Assembly: GCA_963780675.1 (NCBI GenBank)
Contig: CAWACR010000001.1
Span: 10,163-74,162 of the forward strand
Length of the DNA: 64,000 nucleotides
Source of the DNA: JAHECE01 sp963780675
Lineage (GTDB): Bacteria; Actinomycetota; Actinomycetes; Actinomycetales; JAHECE01
Direction of reading: 5' to 3'
The position numbers were made by a program, and so were the translations under genes. The first letter of the stretch is position 1. The number at the start of each line of letters is the position of its first letter. Positions 62,093-64,000 of this stretch are shown here, piece by piece. The notes beneath the pieces are model-generated. The model had not been told where the DNA came from, did no database searches, and worked only from the letters and a program-made list of their open reading frames with translations.

Positions 62093-63037
62093 ATGTCATC
62101 TCCATCGGAATCCGCGCCCCCCGCTGTCACAACCAGGCGCAGGGACCTGCGCGCCGTCGACTCGCCGCCGGACAGCGCGATCGCGCTCGACCAGGGTTCC
62201 CCCCACCAGGCCCTCGACGCGCCCTCCCCCGTGGCCGAGTCCCCCGGCGCCGAGACCATCGCCTGGGCCCGCGGCCTGGTCAAGGTCTACGGCGCGGGCC
62301 CGACGGCGGTGCGCGCCCTGGACGGCGTCGACGTCGACTTCGCCCGCGCCGAGATGACGGCGATCATGGGCCCCTCGGGCTCCGGCAAGTCCACGCTCAT
62401 GCACTGCATGGCGGGCCTCGACCACGCCACGGCGGGCACCGTCGTCGTCGACGAGGCCGTGGTCAGCCGCATGAAGGAGCGCCAGCTCACCGCGCTGCGG
62501 CGCACGCGCCTCGGCTTCGTGTTCCAGGCGTTCAACCTGGTCCCCACGCTCACAGCGGCCGAGAACATCACGCTGCCCCTCGACATCGCCCGCCGACCCG
62601 TGGACCGGGAGCACTTCGACACGGTGGTCCGCGCCGTCGGCCTCGAGGACCGCCTCACGCACCGCCCGAGCGAGCTCTCCGGCGGCCAGCAGCAGCGCGT
62701 CGCGTGCGCCCGCGCGCTCATGGCCCGCCCGTCGGTGATCTTCGCGGACGAGCCCACCGGCAACCTCGACTCACGGTCCTCCGCCGAGGTGCTCGGCTTC
62801 CTGCGCCACTCGGTGGACGCCCTCGGGCAGAGCGTCGTCATGGTCACCCACGACCCCACCGCAGCCTCCTACGCCCACCGGGTGCTGTTCCTCGCCGACG
62901 GCCGCCTGGTCGGCGAGCTGCGCTCCCCCACACCCGCCCGCATCCTCGACGCCCTGGGCGCGCTCACCTCCCGCAGCGCCCCGACGACGACTGCGACCAC
63001 GGCCACCCCGACGACGACCCCGGCAGCCGGCCGCTGA
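62093..63037 (+). CDS. ABC transporter ATP-binding protein (MacB/LolD-like)
   Basis: A 314-residue ATPase that partners the FtsX-type permease encoded next. After an N-terminal low-complexity region of about 55 residues come IMGPSGSGKSTLMHCMAGLD (Walker A), VFQAFNLVPTLTAAENI (Q-loop), SELSGGQQQRVACARALM (signature), VIFADEPTGNLDSRS (Walker B) and VMVTHDPTAASYAHR (H-loop), all standard for MacB-like ATPases. The tail is Thr/Ala-rich. Start ATG 62093 has leaderless spacing. Its stop overlaps the permease start (TGATG). Confidence 0.93.
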   Translation: MSSPSESAPPAVTTRRRDLRAVDSPPDSAIALDQGSPHQALDAPSPVAESPGAETIAWARGLVKVYGAGPTAVRALDGVDVDFARAEMTAIMGPSGSGKSTLMHCMAGLDHATAGTVVVDEAVVSRMKERQLTALRRTRLGFVFQAFNLVPTLTAAENITLPLDIARRPVDREHFDTVVRAVGLEDRLTHRPSELSGGQQQRVACARALMARPSVIFADEPTGNLDSRSSAEVLGFLRHSVDALGQSVVMVTHDPTAASYAHRVLFLADGRLVGELRSPTPARILDALGALTSRSAPTTTATTATPTTTPAAGR

Positions 63038-64000
63038 TGGGCCGGGTCGCCCTCCGGGAGATCCGCGCCCACCTGGTGCAGTTCGCCCTCTCCGTGCTCG
63101 CCGTCCTCCTCGGCGTCGCCTTCGTCGCCGGGACGTTCTCCCTGCGCGAGATGCTCTCCTCCACCTTCGACCAGATCATCGCGACATCCATCCAGGGCGA
63201 CGCCTACCTGCGCGGGGCGGAGGAGTCGGTCTCGGAGGGCGGCATCGGGGAACCGACCGGCGCGCGGAACCGGATCCCGCTCGACCTCGCCGAGACCGCC
63301 GCGGAGGTCGACGGCGTCACGACCGCCCTTCCGGACCTCACCGGCCCGATCGTCCTGGTCGGCGGCGACGGCACGGCCGTCCAGAGCGGCCAGGCTCCGA
63401 CGTTCGGACTGGGCCTCGACCCGCGGGACCCGACGGCCGACGTCGTCGAGGGCCGGGCGCCGACCGCGGTAGACGAGATCGCTCTCGCGGTGGCGACGGC
63501 GTCGACGGCGGAGCTCGCGGTCGGGGACGCCACCACCGTGGTCCTCGGCGGGGAGGTCCTGCCCGTCGAGGTGGTGGGCCTGGTCGACGCGGGCGCGCCC
63601 AGCGGGGGCGCGACGCTGGTCTTCCTCGACCCGGAGACGGCCCGGGCCGCCTTCGCGCCCGACGGCACGGTCCAGACGATCGCTGTCTACGGCGAGGACG
63701 GCCTCTCGGAGGAGGACCTCGTCGCGCGCCTGTCGACCGCCCTTGCCGACACCGGTGCGGACGCCTCGGGCAACCCCGAGGCACCCGCCGAGGCCGTCAC
63801 GGGCGACGCCGCACGCGAGGCGGCGACCGACGCCGTCAACCAGATCCTCGGCTTCATCGGCACGTTCCTGCTGGTCTTCGCGGCTATCTCGCTCTTCGTC
63901 GGCGGCTTCATCATCGCCAACACGTTCGCGATGGCCGTGCGCCAGCGCCAGCGCGAGTTCGGGCTCCTGCGCGCGGTAGGGGCCTCGCCGCGCCAGGTCT
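63037..64000 (+). CDS. FtsX/MacB-type permease, 3' end cut by window edge
   Basis: The first 321 residues are present. After LREIRAHLVQFALSVLAVLL (helix 1 of the FtsX family) comes a large extracytoplasmic MacB-like periplasmic domain (VDGVTTALPDLTGPIVLVGG; VVGLVDAGAPSGGATLVFLD), then a second membrane helix (NQILGFIGTFLLVFAAISLF and VGGFIIANTFAMAVRQRQRE), a typical FtsX core. It probably moves a lipid, peptide or lipoprotein across the envelope together with the ATPase; the substrate is unknown. The rest lies beyond the window. Confidence 0.9.
   Translation, partial: MGRVALREIRAHLVQFALSVLAVLLGVAFVAGTFSLREMLSSTFDQIIATSIQGDAYLRGAEESVSEGGIGEPTGARNRIPLDLAETAAEVDGVTTALPDLTGPIVLVGGDGTAVQSGQAPTFGLGLDPRDPTADVVEGRAPTAVDEIALAVATASTAELAVGDATTVVLGGEVLPVEVVGLVDAGAPSGGATLVFLDPETARAAFAPDGTVQTIAVYGEDGLSEEDLVARLSTALADTGADASGNPEAPAEAVTGDAAREAATDAVNQILGFIGTFLLVFAAISLFVGGFIIANTFAMAVRQRQREFGLLRAVGASPRQV

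Overview
The window is very GC-rich (about three quarters G+C by eye), with strong GC bias at third codon positions and many GTG starts and ATGA/GTGA overlaps. A DUF222/HNH nuclease, a C50-carotenoid cluster of the Corynebacterium type (crtB-crtI-crtYe-crtYf-crtEb), a HAAS/PadR pair and a GH3 glycosidase point to an actinobacterium of the order Micrococcales, perhaps Cellulomonadaceae or Promicromonosporaceae. The family is inferred, not proven. It reads as ordinary chromosome: no insertion sequence, phage module, CRISPR array or origin was seen.

Layout. 0-11 kb: the 5' part of a P2-type cation ATPase, a phospholipase-C-like protein, an ABC exporter (ATPase plus two ABC-2 permeases), a GH3 glycosidase, a two-domain SRPBCC protein and a LapA-like membrane protein. 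11-21 kb: a serine-hydrolase lipoprotein, a Ser/Thr kinase, a Ca2+/cation exchanger and a tightly overlapped flavoprotein/GT4/GT1 operon. 21-28 kb: DUF5995, a lipoprotein, a Na+/H+ antiporter, DUF389 and DUF2254 membrane proteins, a VOC protein and an esterase. 28-33 kb: hydantoinase hyuA-hyuB, then a repeat-rich intergenic stretch and a glycerophosphodiesterase. 33-41 kb: an alpha/beta hydrolase, an acyltransferase, two flavoproteins, PadR with a HAAS membrane partner, and a phosphate transporter with its PhoU-like partner. 41-53 kb: a kinase-like/flippase-like fusion, a ThrE-like exporter, an SQR-like flavoprotein with a 48-residue partner and a truncated msrB, a DEAD-box helicase, and an msrB-nuclease-EamA operon. 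53-64 kb: the DUF222/HNH gene, the carotenoid operon, galE, a damaged metallopeptidase, tRNA-Glu/Asp/Phe, and an ABC ATPase with an FtsX-type permease that runs off the end.

Four signals go beyond ordinary gene content. (1) A dispersed 12-mer, GGCGCCGTCGTC, occurs 19 times exactly, in all reading frames and in intergenic DNA. (2) Several families of long intergenic inverted repeats occur; one keeps its outer arms while the inner stem changes with compensating pairs, and another sits in frame inside hyuB. (3) A -10-like hexamer TANNNT stands exactly 7 nt before the start codon of seven genes, which indicates leaderless transcription and settles several starts. (4) At least ten genes are broken by one extra base, usually in a short G or C run. 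Their products are otherwise intact, which looks more like sequence error than gene decay, so genes marked frameshifted should be read as probably intact in the organism.
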